DNA of 64,000 nt from Streptomyces hokutonensis (GCF_000376565.1 NZ_BARG01000054.1:62001-126000); one strand, 5' to 3'; positions 17,143 to 25,871 are shown, numbered from the stretch's first letter. Notes: generated by a model not told the origin, from the letters alone. Numbers and translations are program-made.

Positions 17143-17784
17143 ATGAGGGGCGAACCCAGTTGCCCGAAGTGTGGTGGCCGGGTCAGGGCTCCCGGACTCT
17201 TCGCCGATTCCTGGCAGTGCGATGTCCACGGCACGGTGCATCCGGTGCAGCCCGTGATCCCGCCCAGCGTCGAGGCCCTCAGTGTCGTCGTGCATCGCAC
17301 GCAGGTACCCGTGTGGATGCCGTGGCCCCTGCCGGTCGGCTGGTTGTTCACGGGCGTGGCGTGCGCGGGGGACGACCGGAGCGGGGGGCGTGCGACGGCT
17401 GTCGCGTGCTCCGGCCCCGGGCCGCTCGGTGGGATGGGTGAGCTGATCCTTGTCGCGGAGGAGCTCGGTGTCGGGCTCGGAGCGCGGTACGCGGGGATCG
17501 ACGGGCCGGATCCCGGGCCGTACATGAGCGTCGAGAAGCCGCCGCAGGCGAAGCTGCTCGCGGCGGGGCGGCCTACGCCGTTGTGGCATGTGGCTACGGC
17601 GCCGGATGATCGGGCCGTTTTCGCCGGGGAGGCGTTGGGGTTGTGGCTGTGGGCTGTTGTCTGGCCTGAGCAGTCGGGGTTGTTGATGTACGACGAGCTG
17701 GTGCTCACGGATTTGCGGGACGCGGGGGCGGAAGTGGATCTGGTGCCGTGTGGCGCGTTGTCGCCGCGCTTGCTGGAGCCGTAG
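17143..17784 (+). CDS. Conserved Streptomyces protein with zinc-ribbon-like N-terminus (DUF6758-like)
   Basis: This 213-residue protein opens MRGEPSCPKCGGRV followed by WQCDVHG, a CxxC...C/H pattern typical of a structural zinc site. The rest is a globular alpha/beta protein with no catalytic motif I recognise (LPVGWLFTGVACAGDD; GLWLWAVVWPEQSG). It resembles the uncharacterised Streptomyces DUF6758 family. The start at ATG 17143 places the zinc motif at the N-terminus. It is divergent from the MFS gene. Confidence 0.75.
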   Translation: MRGEPSCPKCGGRVRAPGLFADSWQCDVHGTVHPVQPVIPPSVEALSVVVHRTQVPVWMPWPLPVGWLFTGVACAGDDRSGGRATAVACSGPGPLGGMGELILVAEELGVGLGARYAGIDGPDPGPYMSVEKPPQAKLLAAGRPTPLWHVATAPDDRAVFAGEALGLWLWAVVWPEQSGLLMYDELVLTDLRDAGAEVDLVPCGALSPRLLEP

Positions 17785-17880
17785 CGCCCAGGGGGGTGCC
17801 TGGTTCTGTTTTGGGGCGCGTGCTGGTGCGTTGTGGCTGGTCGCGCAGTTCCCCGCGCCCCTGAGGTGGGTGCGCCTCGG
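17785..17880. repeat. Streptomyces dispersed repeat, copy 2
   Basis: The gap between the stop at 17784 and the PHP gene contains CGTTGTGGCTGGTC and CCCCGCGCCCCTGAGG. Reverse-complemented, these match the outer blocks of the repeat at 1777-1838 (GCGCGGGG and GACCAGCCACAACG). It starts right after a stop codon, as copy 1 does. Confidence 0.6.
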
Positions 17881-17953
17881 GTGTGTTTCCAGAGGTCCCG
17901 GGGTTGCCGTTACCCTTGTGTGGTCCCGTCCTGCCGGCGCCTGGAGTCTTGTC

Positions 17954-18811
17954 GTGCGTATCGATCTGCACACCCACTCCACGGCCTCCGACGGTACGGA
18001 CTCGCCCGCTGAGCTGGTGCGGAATGCCGCTGCCGCCGGGCTGGACGTCGTCGGGCTGACCGATCACGACACCAGTCGTGGGTACGGCGAGGCGATCGAC
18101 GCGTTGCCCCCGGGGCTCACGCTCGTGACCGGGGCCGAGATGTCCTGTCGGATCGACGGGATCTCGATGCACATGCTGGCTTATCTCTTCGATCCCGAGG
18201 AACCGGAGCTGCTCGCCGAGCGGGAGCTGGTGCGGGACGACCGGGTGCCTCGGGCCCGGGCCATGGTGGAGCGGCTTCAGGGGCTGGGGGTGCCGGTGAC
18301 CTGGGAGCAGGTCGCGCGGATCGCCGGTGAGGGGTCGGTCGGGCGGCCGCATGTCGCCACCGCGCTGGTCGAGCTGGGTGTCGTACCGACCGTGAACGAC
18401 GCCTTCACCGTGGACTGGCTGGGCGACGGCGGCCGGGCGCATGTGGCGAAGCACGAGACCGATCCGTTCGAGGCGATCCGGCTGGTCAAGGCCGCGGGGG
18501 GCGTGACCGTGTTCGCGCACCCCGGGGCCAGCAAGCGCGGGCGCACCGTGCCCGAGTCCGCCATCGCCGAGATGGCCGCGGCCGGGCTCGACGGCATCGA
18601 GGTCGACCACATGGACCACGACGCCGAGACACGGGTGCGGTTGCGGGGGCTCGCGAAGGAGCTCGGGCTGCTGACCACCGGGTCCAGCGACTACCACGGG
18701 AGCCGCAAGTCCGTGCAGCTCGGTGAGTACACGACCGATCCCGAGGTCTACGGCGAGATCACGCGGCGCGCGACCGGCGCGTTCCCGGTACCGGGAGCCG
18801 GCGGAGTCTGA
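17954..18811 (+). CDS. PHP-domain phosphoesterase (YciV/RNase AM-like)
   Basis: This 285-residue protein has the PHP metal-binding motifs in order: DLHTHSTASDG, GLTDHDT, the GAEMSC Glu, FAHPG, and GSSDYHG. The length and motif set match the TrpH/YciV family, whose E. coli member removes nucleotides from 3',5'-bisphosphates or RNA 5' ends. The substrate here is unproven. GTG 17954 is behind a GGAG site. The start is 54 nt after a dispersed repeat that occupies the upstream gap. Confidence 0.9.
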   Translation: MRIDLHTHSTASDGTDSPAELVRNAAAAGLDVVGLTDHDTSRGYGEAIDALPPGLTLVTGAEMSCRIDGISMHMLAYLFDPEEPELLAERELVRDDRVPRARAMVERLQGLGVPVTWEQVARIAGEGSVGRPHVATALVELGVVPTVNDAFTVDWLGDGGRAHVAKHETDPFEAIRLVKAAGGVTVFAHPGASKRGRTVPESAIAEMAAAGLDGIEVDHMDHDAETRVRLRGLAKELGLLTTGSSDYHGSRKSVQLGEYTTDPEVYGEITRRATGAFPVPGAGGV

Positions 18812-18865
18812 CCCCGCCCGCGTCCTCCCCGCTCACCTCTCTTCTGCAAGGCTTGTGGCTCACCC

Positions 18866-19471
18866 ATGTTCGACGTCGCCGTCTTCGGCTCCCTCTTCCT
18901 GACCCTTTTTGTCATCATGGATCCCCCCGGGATCACCCCGATCTTCCTCGCGCTGACCGCCGGACGACCGGCCAAGGTGCAGAGGCGGATGGCCTTCCAG
19001 GCCGTGTGTGTCGCGGGCGGTGTCATCACCGTCTTCGGGCTGCTCGGGCACCAGATCCTCGACTATCTGCATGTCTCCGTGCCCGCGCTGATGATCGCGG
19101 GCGGACTGCTGCTCCTGCTGATCGCGCTCGATCTGCTCACCGGCAAGACCGACGAGCCGAAGCAGACCAAGGACGTCAACGTCGCCCTCGTACCGCTGGG
19201 CATGCCGCTGCTCGCCGGGCCCGGTGCGATCGTGTCCGTCATCCTCGCCGTGCAGAAGGCCGACAGCGCGGCCACGCAGGTGTCGGTGTGGGCGGCGATC
19301 CTCGCCATCCACGCCGTGCTGTGGGTGGTGATGCGGTACTCGCTGCTGATCATCCGGGTCATCAAGGACGGCGGGGTCGTCCTCGTCACGCGGCTCGCGG
19401 GGATGATGCTGTCGGCCATCGCCGTGCAGCAGATCATCAACGGGGTCACCCAGGTGATCCGGGCGGGCTGA
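18866..19471 (+). CDS. MarC family integral membrane protein
   Basis: This 201-residue protein has six spans. The family signature FVIMDPPGITPIFLALTAG is in the first helix hairpin, and PLGMPLLAGPGAIVSVI is at the start of the second repeat half. MarC proteins have no settled function; the old multidrug-resistance link was withdrawn for E. coli. The gene follows the PHP gene by 54 nt on the same strand and ends in a perfect terminator. Confidence 0.93.
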   Translation: MFDVAVFGSLFLTLFVIMDPPGITPIFLALTAGRPAKVQRRMAFQAVCVAGGVITVFGLLGHQILDYLHVSVPALMIAGGLLLLLIALDLLTGKTDEPKQTKDVNVALVPLGMPLLAGPGAIVSVILAVQKADSAATQVSVWAAILAIHAVLWVVMRYSLLIIRVIKDGGVVLVTRLAGMMLSAIAVQQIINGVTQVIRAG

Positions 19472-19483
19472 GGCCCGAGAACG

Positions 19484-19523
19484 CAGAACCCCCGTACGGC
19501 GTCGGTGCCGTACGGGGGTTCTG
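19484..19523. terminator. Bidirectional terminator
   Basis: A perfect 17-bp stem (19484-19500 with 19507-19523) closes the 6-nt loop GTCGGT. It lies between the MarC gene and the small gene on the opposite strand. Confidence 0.85.
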
Positions 19524-19558
19524 AAGTCTGGTGGAGCTCTGCGTGGATGTCGTCGGTG

Positions 19559-19711
19559 TTACGAGGCTTTGGTCTCGGCGGGGCGGATCCACAGTCGCTG
19601 TCCTATGGCGGCGGCCTGTTGCACGATCCGATTGACGGAGGCGGCGTCCACGACGGTGCTGTCCACGGTGGTGCCGTCGACCTCGTCAAGACGCATGATT
19701 TCGAAGCGCAT
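19559..19711 (-). CDS. Small conserved protein, 50 residues
   Basis: The protein begins MRFEIMRLDEVDGTTVDSTV and continues with a helical VNRIVQQAAAIGQRLWIRP. It is too short for long-ORF screens, but has a good GGGAGAAG ribosome site and clear coding-type third-position GC. It sits between a terminator and an intergenic region. I recall similar short proteins in many Streptomyces, with no assigned function. It has no Cys, signal peptide or membrane span. Confidence 0.75.
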   Translation of the reverse strand: MRFEIMRLDEVDGTTVDSTVVDAASVNRIVQQAAAIGQRLWIRPAETKAS

Positions 19712-19907
19712 TGGCTTCTCCCTTCGTCTGGTCATCCTCCTGAGGAGAACTACTTGGGTACTGATGTAGTCAACGGGATGCGTGTTACAAACATTCCCTA
19801 CGCTAAGGAAATTTTTCGAACGCCTAATTACTGACCGGTAAGGGATCGGCACGAGACTGACCGGGACCGGTTGTGTTCGCAGCGTGACCGCCGGGACAAT
19901 GGAGGCG

Positions 19908-20801
19908 ATGAACGACGACCTCGCGGCCCTCAGCGCCCGCATCGACCGCACGAACGAGCTGCTGCAGCGCATGCTCGCCGAAGTGGCGAAGACGCCCTCG
20001 ACGCATGCGATCTTCGTCGACGCCGGGTACTTGTATGCAGCCGCGGGCCGGCTCGTCTCCGGGACCGAGGACCGACGCACCTTCGACCTCGACACCGAGG
20101 GCCTCATCGAGGCGCTCATCGACAAGGCCCGCACGATCTTCGCGGACAGCCGGCTGCTGCGCGTCTACTGGTACGACGGCGCCCGCCGCCGCATCCACAC
20201 CGCCGAGCAGCAGGCCATCGCCGAACTCCCGGACGTGAAGGTCCGGTTGGGCAACCTCAACGCCAACAACCAGCAGAAGGGCGTCGATTCACTCATCCGC
20301 TCCGACCTTGAGTCCCTCGCCCGGCACCGCGCCATCAGTGACGCGGCCCTCATCGGCGGCGACGAGGACCTGGTCTCGGCGGTCGAGGCGGCCCAGGGGT
20401 ACGGCGCCCGCGTCCACTTGTGGGGCATCGAGGCTCCCGAGGGCCGCAACCAGGCCGAGCCGCTCCTCTGGGAGGTCGACAGCCAGCGCACCTTCGACCT
20501 CGACTTCTTCAAGCCGTACGTCTCCCGGCGCACGGCCGCCGTCTACGAGGCCGCCGCCACCCGGCCCACCCGCGACGACGTCCGCTTCGTGGGCGCGCAG
20601 ATCGCCGCGAAGTGGCTCGCCGCGCGGGGACGGGAGGCGCTGGTGGAACTGCTGCCCGGGCATCCGTATCTGCCCGGTTCCGTCGACCAGGATCTGCTGG
20701 TGGAGGCGGAGGGGCTGCTGCAGTACTCCCTGCGCGGACAAGCCGATCTGCGGCGGTCGCTGCGGGACGGGTTCTGGGAGCACCTGCAGACGCAGTACTG
20801 A
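19908..20801 (+). CDS. NYN-domain protein (PIN-like RNase fold)
   Basis: This protein has 297 residues. After a short coiled coil (LAALSARIDRTNELLQRML), the NYN domain shows the acidic residues of the PIN-like active site: IFVDAGYLYAAAG near 37, GVDSLIRSDL, and LIGGDEDLVSAVEAA. The C-terminal 100 residues form a second, helical domain. NYN proteins process or decay RNA in the cytoplasm. ATG 19908 is preceded by GGAGG at very short spacing. In-frame ATG 19899 and GTG 19884 are alternatives, and the start is unsure. Confidence 0.88.
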   Translation: MNDDLAALSARIDRTNELLQRMLAEVAKTPSTHAIFVDAGYLYAAAGRLVSGTEDRRTFDLDTEGLIEALIDKARTIFADSRLLRVYWYDGARRRIHTAEQQAIAELPDVKVRLGNLNANNQQKGVDSLIRSDLESLARHRAISDAALIGGDEDLVSAVEAAQGYGARVHLWGIEAPEGRNQAEPLLWEVDSQRTFDLDFFKPYVSRRTAAVYEAAATRPTRDDVRFVGAQIAAKWLAARGREALVELLPGHPYLPGSVDQDLLVEAEGLLQYSLRGQADLRRSLRDGFWEHLQTQY

Positions 20802-20805
20802 TCAT

Positions 20806-21684
20806 CTATCGCACGGTGGTGTCCCAGAAGTCGGCGATGGCCCGCGCCGTCGCGGCCGGCTGGTCCGTGTTCGGCGAGTGCTCGGCCCGCGCGATCACCG
20901 TCCGCCGCGCCTTCAGCCGTACGGCCATGTCGTCGAGGAGCGGCACCGGCCAGGTGTCGTCGCGGGAACCCGACAGGACGTGGAACGGCAGCGGGACGGC
21001 GGCCAGCTCGGCCACCCGGTCCGGCTCGACGCACAACTGGCGTCCTGTGGCGAGGAGTTGGGCCGGCTTCGTGCCCAGCCAACGGCGCCGCAGGTCCTCC
21101 CGGTCGTCGAGCCCCTCGTCCAGCGCGCCGCCGGTCTCGGTCTCCTCGGGCGTCTCCATCGCCTGGATCGCGTCCCACACCTCGGTCATCGACATCACGG
21201 CCAGCGCGTCCCGCAGCAGCTTCACGCGGTCCTGCTGGGACGAGGAGATCTGCGCAGGCCCCGACGCCATGAGCGTCAGCGACACGAACGGCGCGTGGTC
21301 CAGGAGTACGGCGGCCCGCGCAATCTGTCCGCCGAGGGAGTGCCCGAGCAGGTGCACCGGCGCGCCGACCGCCTCGGCCAGCGCGAGCACGTCCCGCGCC
21401 AACTCGTCCTGCGCGTAGGCGGATTCGTCGTCCTGGGGCCCGTCCGTCTCGTACTGCCCCCGCCCGTCCACGGCGACCGTCCGATACCCGCGCGCGCCGA
21501 GCGCCACATGCAGGGGGTTGAAGTCCTCCTTGCTCCCGGTGAATCCCGGCAGCAGCAGGGCGACCCCCCTCGGCTCGACACCGTCGGCCACGGCCGAGTC
21601 CACGACGGCGAACTCACCGCGACCGGTCCGCAGCGGGTACGCGCGAGCGCCGGGGGGCGGGACGAAGGAGGGAGGCCTACTCAT
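20806..21684 (-). CDS. Alpha/beta-fold hydrolase
   Basis: This 292-residue protein has an oxyanion-hole region ALLLPGFTGSKEDF, nucleophile elbow LLGHSLGGQIA, acid in LSGSRDDTWP, and His in RAEHSPNTDQP. The complete triad indicates an active esterase, lipase or peptidase-type enzyme, substrate unknown. No signal peptide is visible, so it is cytoplasmic. The start MSRPPSFVPPPG is at 21684. Its stop faces the NYN gene stop 5 bp away. Confidence 0.88.
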   Translation of the reverse strand: MSRPPSFVPPPGARAYPLRTGRGEFAVVDSAVADGVEPRGVALLLPGFTGSKEDFNPLHVALGARGYRTVAVDGRGQYETDGPQDDESAYAQDELARDVLALAEAVGAPVHLLGHSLGGQIARAAVLLDHAPFVSLTLMASGPAQISSSQQDRVKLLRDALAVMSMTEVWDAIQAMETPEETETGGALDEGLDDREDLRRRWLGTKPAQLLATGRQLCVEPDRVAELAAVPLPFHVLSGSRDDTWPVPLLDDMAVRLKARRTVIARAEHSPNTDQPAATARAIADFWDTTVR

Positions 21685-21782
21685 GGCCCGAGGTTATCCG
21701 GCGGAACTGAGCGGGTTGGGGACGGGACGGTGTAACCGGGGTTAACGGGGGAGCGGGAGCGGCGGGCGGAGGGGGAACGCCG

Positions 21783-21815
21783 ACGGCCCGGCCCACGTGG
21801 AGTGGGCCGGGCCGT
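21783..21815 (-). terminator. Terminator downstream of the DEAD-box helicase gene
   Basis: A perfect 14-bp stem (21783-21796 with 21802-21815) closes a 5-nt loop. It lies between two minus-strand genes, ending helicase transcription. Confidence 0.75.
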
Positions 21816-21840
21816 TCGGTGTTGTCACCTTCGGCGGCGA

Positions 21841-24525
21841 TCAGCTCTCGCCGACCTCCGCTGCCGCGGCCTTGCGGGGACGGCGCACCCTCGGCTTCGC
21901 CTCGGCCGCCTCCGTCTCCGCTACGACGGGAGCCTCGGCGGCCTTGCGGGTCGTACGGCGACGGGGCTTGGCCTCCGCGTCCTCGGCCACGGTGTCGGCG
22001 GCGACGGCCGCGGTCTTCCGGGTCCGGGTGCTGCGCGGCTTGGTCTCGACCGCCTCGGGCGCCTCGGTGGCGACCACGGCGGCCGTCTTGCGCGTCCGGC
22101 GCGGCGTGACCTCGGCGGCCTCCGCTGCTTCGGCGGCTACCGGAGCGGCGGCCGCCTTGCGGGTCCGACGGGGCTTCGCCTCGACGGCCTCGACCGTGTC
22201 CAGGACGGCTTCGGCGGCAACCGCGGCCTTCCGGGTCCGGCGCGGCGTGACCTCGACGGTCTCCGTTGCCACGGTGGCCACCGGCGCGGCGGCGACCTTG
22301 CGCGTCCGGCGCGGCTTGGTCTCGACGGCCTCGACCGTCTCCACGACGGCTTCGGCGGCCTCGGTGGCAACCGCGGCCTTCCGCGTCCGACGAGGCTTGG
22401 CCTCCGCCTCGACCGGGGCCTCGGCGGCCTTGCGGGTCGTACGGCGGGGCTTGACCTCGGACTCCTCGGCCACCTGGGCCGGGATGTCGGCGACGGCCTT
22501 GCGGGTCGTGGCGCGACGGCGCGGCTTGGCCTCCGTGCCCTCGGCCGTGTCCACGGCGACGCCCTCGGCCGGAGCCGCGGTCTTCCGGGTCCGGGTGCGA
22601 CGCGGCTTGGTCTCGACGGCCTCGGCCGTGTCGACGGCGGCCACGGCGGCGGCCTCCGGAGCGGCCACGGCCTCGACCGGCTCCGCGACAGCCACGGCCT
22701 TGCGGGTCCGGCGGCGCGGCTTCGTCTCCTCGGCGACCGGGGCCTCGGCCACCGGCGTCTCGGCGACCACGGTCTCGGCCGTCACGACCGCCGGCTCCGC
22801 GGACTTGCGGGTACGGCGGCGGCGCGTCGGCGCGGCGGTGTCCAGGGCCGGGCCCTCAGCTGTTGCTACGGCGTTCTCCGCCGCCTCGGGTGCGACCGCG
22901 GAGGTGACTGCCGTGGCCGGCAGCTGCTCTCCCGTCGCTCCGGTGCGGGTGCGGCGACGGCGGCGCGGAGTGCGGGTCGCGGTCTCCTCGGAGGCCGCCA
23001 GCGCGGTCTCCTCCGGCGCGGACGTCACGGCCGTAGCGGCCGAAGTCCCTTCCATCGGGGCGCCGTTGCGCGTACGACGGCGGCGGCGCGGGGTGCGCGC
23101 CGGGCGCTCGGCGTCGACGGGACCGGCACCGGAGCGGGACTCGCTGCGGTTGTCCCGGCCGGCGTCACGTCCGCCTCGGCCGCTGTCACGACCGCCACGG
23201 CCACCGTCGCGACCGCCACGGCCACGCGGACCGCCGCGACCGCCGGTCTCGCCGAGGTCCTCGACCTCCTCCGCGGCGAGCCCGGCGCGGGTGCGCTCCG
23301 AGCGGGGCAGGACACCCTTGGTGCCCGCGGGGATGTTCAGTTCCTCGAAGAAGTGCGGGGAGGTGGAGTACGTCTCCGGCGGGTCGTTGAACTTGAGGTC
23401 CAGCGCCTTGTTGATGAGCTGCCAGCGCGGGATGTCGTCCCAGTCGACGAGGGTGACCGCGATGCCCTTGGCGCCCGCGCGGCCCGTACGGCCGATGCGG
23501 TGCAGGTAGGTCTTCTCGTCCTCGGGGGACTGGTAGTTGATGACGTGCGTGACGCCCTCGACGTCGATGCCGCGGGCGGCGACGTCGGTGCAGACGAGCA
23601 CGTCGACCTTGCCGTTGCGGAACGCGCGCAGCGCCTGCTCGCGGGCGCCCTGGCCGAGGTCGCCGTGGACCGCGCCGGAGGCGAAGCCGCGCTGCTGGAG
23701 CTGGTCGGCGAGGTCGGCCGCGGTGCGCTTGGTGCGGCAGAAGACCATGACCAGGCCCCGGCCCTCGGCCTGCAGGATGCGGGCGACGAGCTCGGGCTTG
23801 TCCATGTTGTGCGCGCGGTAGACGAACTGCGTGGTGTTCGCGACCGTCTTGCCCTCGTCGTCCGGCGAGGTGGCGCGGATGTGCGTGGGCTGCGTCATGT
23901 AGCGGCGGGCGAGACCGATGACCGCGCCCGGCATGGTCGCCGAGAACAGCATCGTCTGGCGGCGGGCCGGCAGGAAGTTGATGATCTTCTCGACGTCGGG
24001 CAGGAAGCCCAGGTCGAGCATCTCGTCGGCCTCGTCGAGGACGAGCGAGCGGATGTGCTTGAGGTCGAGCTTCTTCTGGCCCGCGAGGTCCAGCAGTCGG
24101 CCCGGGGTGCCGACGACGACGTCGACGCCCTTGCGGAGCGCCTCGACCTGCGGCTCGTAGGCCCGGCCGCCGTAGATGGCGAGGACGCGCACATTGCGCA
24201 CCTTGCCGGCGGTCAGCAGGTCGTTGGTGACCTGGGTGCACAGCTCGCGGGTGGGGACGACGACGAGCGCCTGTGGGGCGTCGGTCAGCTGCTCGGGCTT
24301 GGCGCGGCCGGCCTCGACGTCGGCGGGGACGGTGACGCGCTCCAGGAGCGGGAGACCGAATCCCAGCGTCTTGCCGGTGCCGGTCTTGGCCTGGCCGATG
24401 ACGTCCGTGCCGGAAAGGGCTACGGGGAGCGTCATCTCCTGGATCGGGAAGGGGGAGACGATGCCGACGGCCTCAAGGGCCTCAGCGGTCTCGGGAAGGA
24501 TTCCGAGCTCTCGGAAAGTAGTCAG
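21841..24525 (-). CDS. DEAD-box RNA helicase with long basic repeat tail; CTG start
   Basis: This protein has 894 residues if begun at CTG 24525-24523. The core (1-400) has the Q motif (FPIQE), AKTGTGKT (46-53), VVPTREL, TPGR, LDEADEML, SAT and HRIGRTGRAG. Residues about 430-894 are a low-complexity tail of about fifteen units built on PRRTRKAA or RTRKTAA, separated by Ala/Glu/Val stretches, and a Gly/Arg/Asp stretch at about 410-430. The first ATG (24435) would remove the Q-motif region. Starting at CTG gives MTTFRELGILPETAEALEAVG, with GAGG about 8 nt upstream, and no ATG, GTG or TTG lies between. It is homologous to Rv3211 (RhlE). It unwinds structured RNA; the tail likely binds nucleic acid. 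Confidence 0.9.
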   Translation of the reverse strand: MTTFRELGILPETAEALEAVGIVSPFPIQEMTLPVALSGTDVIGQAKTGTGKTLGFGLPLLERVTVPADVEAGRAKPEQLTDAPQALVVVPTRELCTQVTNDLLTAGKVRNVRVLAIYGGRAYEPQVEALRKGVDVVVGTPGRLLDLAGQKKLDLKHIRSLVLDEADEMLDLGFLPDVEKIINFLPARRQTMLFSATMPGAVIGLARRYMTQPTHIRATSPDDEGKTVANTTQFVYRAHNMDKPELVARILQAEGRGLVMVFCRTKRTAADLADQLQQRGFASGAVHGDLGQGAREQALRAFRNGKVDVLVCTDVAARGIDVEGVTHVINYQSPEDEKTYLHRIGRTGRAGAKGIAVTLVDWDDIPRWQLINKALDLKFNDPPETYSTSPHFFEELNIPAGTKGVLPRSERTRAGLAAEEVEDLGETGGRGGPRGRGGRDGGRGGRDSGRGGRDAGRDNRSESRSGAGPVDAERPARTPRRRRRTRNGAPMEGTSAATAVTSAPEETALAASEETATRTPRRRRRTRTGATGEQLPATAVTSAVAPEAAENAVATAEGPALDTAAPTRRRRTRKSAEPAVVTAETVVAETPVAEAPVAEETKPRRRTRKAVAVAEPVEAVAAPEAAAVAAVDTAEAVETKPRRTRTRKTAAPAEGVAVDTAEGTEAKPRRRATTRKAVADIPAQVAEESEVKPRRTTRKAAEAPVEAEAKPRRTRKAAVATEAAEAVVETVEAVETKPRRTRKVAAAPVATVATETVEVTPRRTRKAAVAAEAVLDTVEAVEAKPRRTRKAAAAPVAAEAAEAAEVTPRRTRKTAAVVATEAPEAVETKPRSTRTRKTAAVAADTVAEDAEAKPRRRTTRKAAEAPVVAETEAAEAKPRVRRPRKAAAAEVGES

Positions 24526-24915
24526 GGTGCTGCCTCTTCTGTGTGCGCGGTGCGAGGCGAGCGCGGGGGTCGTGTCAGGACCGTGCCGGGGACGTCGGCT
24601 GCCTTACGGACAACCCGTGAGGGCAAGCCGTACTGCACGGGACCACTGCCGACGCTCTAGCGCTCGAACCGCTGAGGGTCCCCCTCCGAACTTCGTACGC
24701 AAAGTGCCGTACGGGCGAGGAGGGCTGTCGGGTCGGAGCCGATCGGGCCACCGACCGGGCATCCTCATTCGTGCGGCCCGGCGAATACTCGGCGGGCGCA
24801 TTACCACCATACCCCGGAATCACGCACATGCGTTGGCCGATTTGGTCACGTAGTCGTCGTCACACTGATTGACCAGGGCCTTCCGCCGTGCTGTGAGCGG
24901 GCTATTGTGCGCTTC
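24526..24915. other. 390-bp divergent control region
   Basis: This gap lies between the helicase and ferritin-like genes. I see no gene in it. TATTGT (24903-24908) lies 7 nt before the ATG of the ferritin-like gene, which lacks a ribosome site, so that gene may be transcribed as a leaderless mRNA. The helicase promoter is not evident. Confidence 0.4.
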
Positions 24916-25653
24916 ATGACGACCGCTGACAATGCCTCCGACGCACCCGCCGAACCCACCGGAGTCGCCGCCCAGGACTGGGCCACGGCCGCCGCCGACC
25001 CCCAGTACCGCAACGCGGTCGTGGACCTGCTCGGTGCCCTCGCGTACGGCGAGCTGGCGGCGTTCGAGCGGCTCGCGGAGGACGCCAAGCTGGCGCCGAC
25101 GCTCGCGGACAAGGCGGAGCTGGCGAAGATGGCGTCGGCCGAGTTCCACCACTTCGAGCAGCTCAGGGACCGGCTCACGGAGATCGGGGCCGAGCCGACC
25201 GAGGCGATGCAGCCGTTCGTCGCCGCGCTCGACGGCTTCCACAAGCAGACGGCTCCCTCGGACTGGCTGGAAGGGCTCGTGAAGGCCTACGTCGGCGACT
25301 CGATCGCGAGTGACTTCTACCGCGAGGTCGCGGCCCGCCTCGACAAGGACTCCCGCTCGCTGGTGCTGGGTGTCCTCGACGACACCGGGCACGCGAGCTT
25401 CGCCGTAGAAAAGGTACGCGCGGCGATCGACGCGGACCCGCGCGTGGGGGGCCGACTCGCCCTGTGGGCACGGCGGTTGATGGGGGAGGCGCTGTCGCAG
25501 TCGCAGCGGGTGGTGGCCGACCGGGACGCGCTGTCGACGATGCTCGTGGGTGGCGTGGCGGACGGCTTCGACCTCGCGGAGGTGGGCCGGATGTTCTCCC
25601 GGATCACCGAGGCGCACACCAAGCGGATGGCGGCCCTGGGGCTCGCGGCCTAG
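24916..25653 (+). CDS. Ferritin-like fold protein (Rv3210c-like)
   Basis: This is a 245-residue helical protein. LGALAYGELAAFERLAEDA and SAEFHHFEQLRDRL supply Glu and ExxH-type metal ligands of a four-helix ferritin-like bundle. A second half, DFYREVAARLD and DTGHASFAVE, offers further Glu and His. The family is related to the MiaE-type tRNA hydroxylase fold, but activity is unproven. ATG 24916 is used. No Shine-Dalgarno precedes it and a -10 sits 7 nt upstream, so translation may be leaderless. The TAG stop lies inside the target-site repeat of the downstream MITE-like element. Confidence 0.85.
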   Translation: MTTADNASDAPAEPTGVAAQDWATAAADPQYRNAVVDLLGALAYGELAAFERLAEDAKLAPTLADKAELAKMASAEFHHFEQLRDRLTEIGAEPTEAMQPFVAALDGFHKQTAPSDWLEGLVKAYVGDSIASDFYREVAARLDKDSRSLVLGVLDDTGHASFAVEKVRAAIDADPRVGGRLALWARRLMGEALSQSQRVVADRDALSTMLVGGVADGFDLAEVGRMFSRITEAHTKRMAALGLAA

Positions 25654-25871
25654 GGCCTGTCCGGCGGATCAGGCCGGAGGAAGGCAGCGGCGCCTCATAA
25701 GCGCGGGTGAGCGGGGTCTGGCGCGTGCAGCTGCAAGGCGGAGGAGGGAGTCCGACGCGGAGCGTCGGCGACTGACGACAACGCCACTGGGGGTCCCCCA
25801 CGCCTTTGAGGCAGTGGGGGAGGGCGTGCCAGACCCCGCGTCTCCGGCATGATCCGCCGGACAGGCCCTAG
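25650..25871. mobile_element. MITE-like element, 222 bp, with 22-bp perfect inverted repeats
   Basis: The ends 25650-25671 and 25850-25871 are perfect inverted copies, including CTAG at each outer edge. They extend to 30 bp with one mismatch. Inside, GCGGGGTCTGGC (25711-25722) pairs with 25828-25839, and a CACTGGGGG/CCCCCAC-type hairpin fills the centre, so nearly the whole element folds back on itself. There is no coding capacity. The CTAG edges look like a 4-bp target duplication of IS5-type elements, with GGCCTGTCC-type termini. It lies precisely between two converging stop codons. Confidence 0.8.

Noticed and set aside
21797..24660. Plus-strand frames (570 and 952 codons) with RVRRG and GLRRL-type repeats
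   Set aside because: The repeats are the antisense of the helicase basic tail, whose strand holds the DEAD-box motifs.
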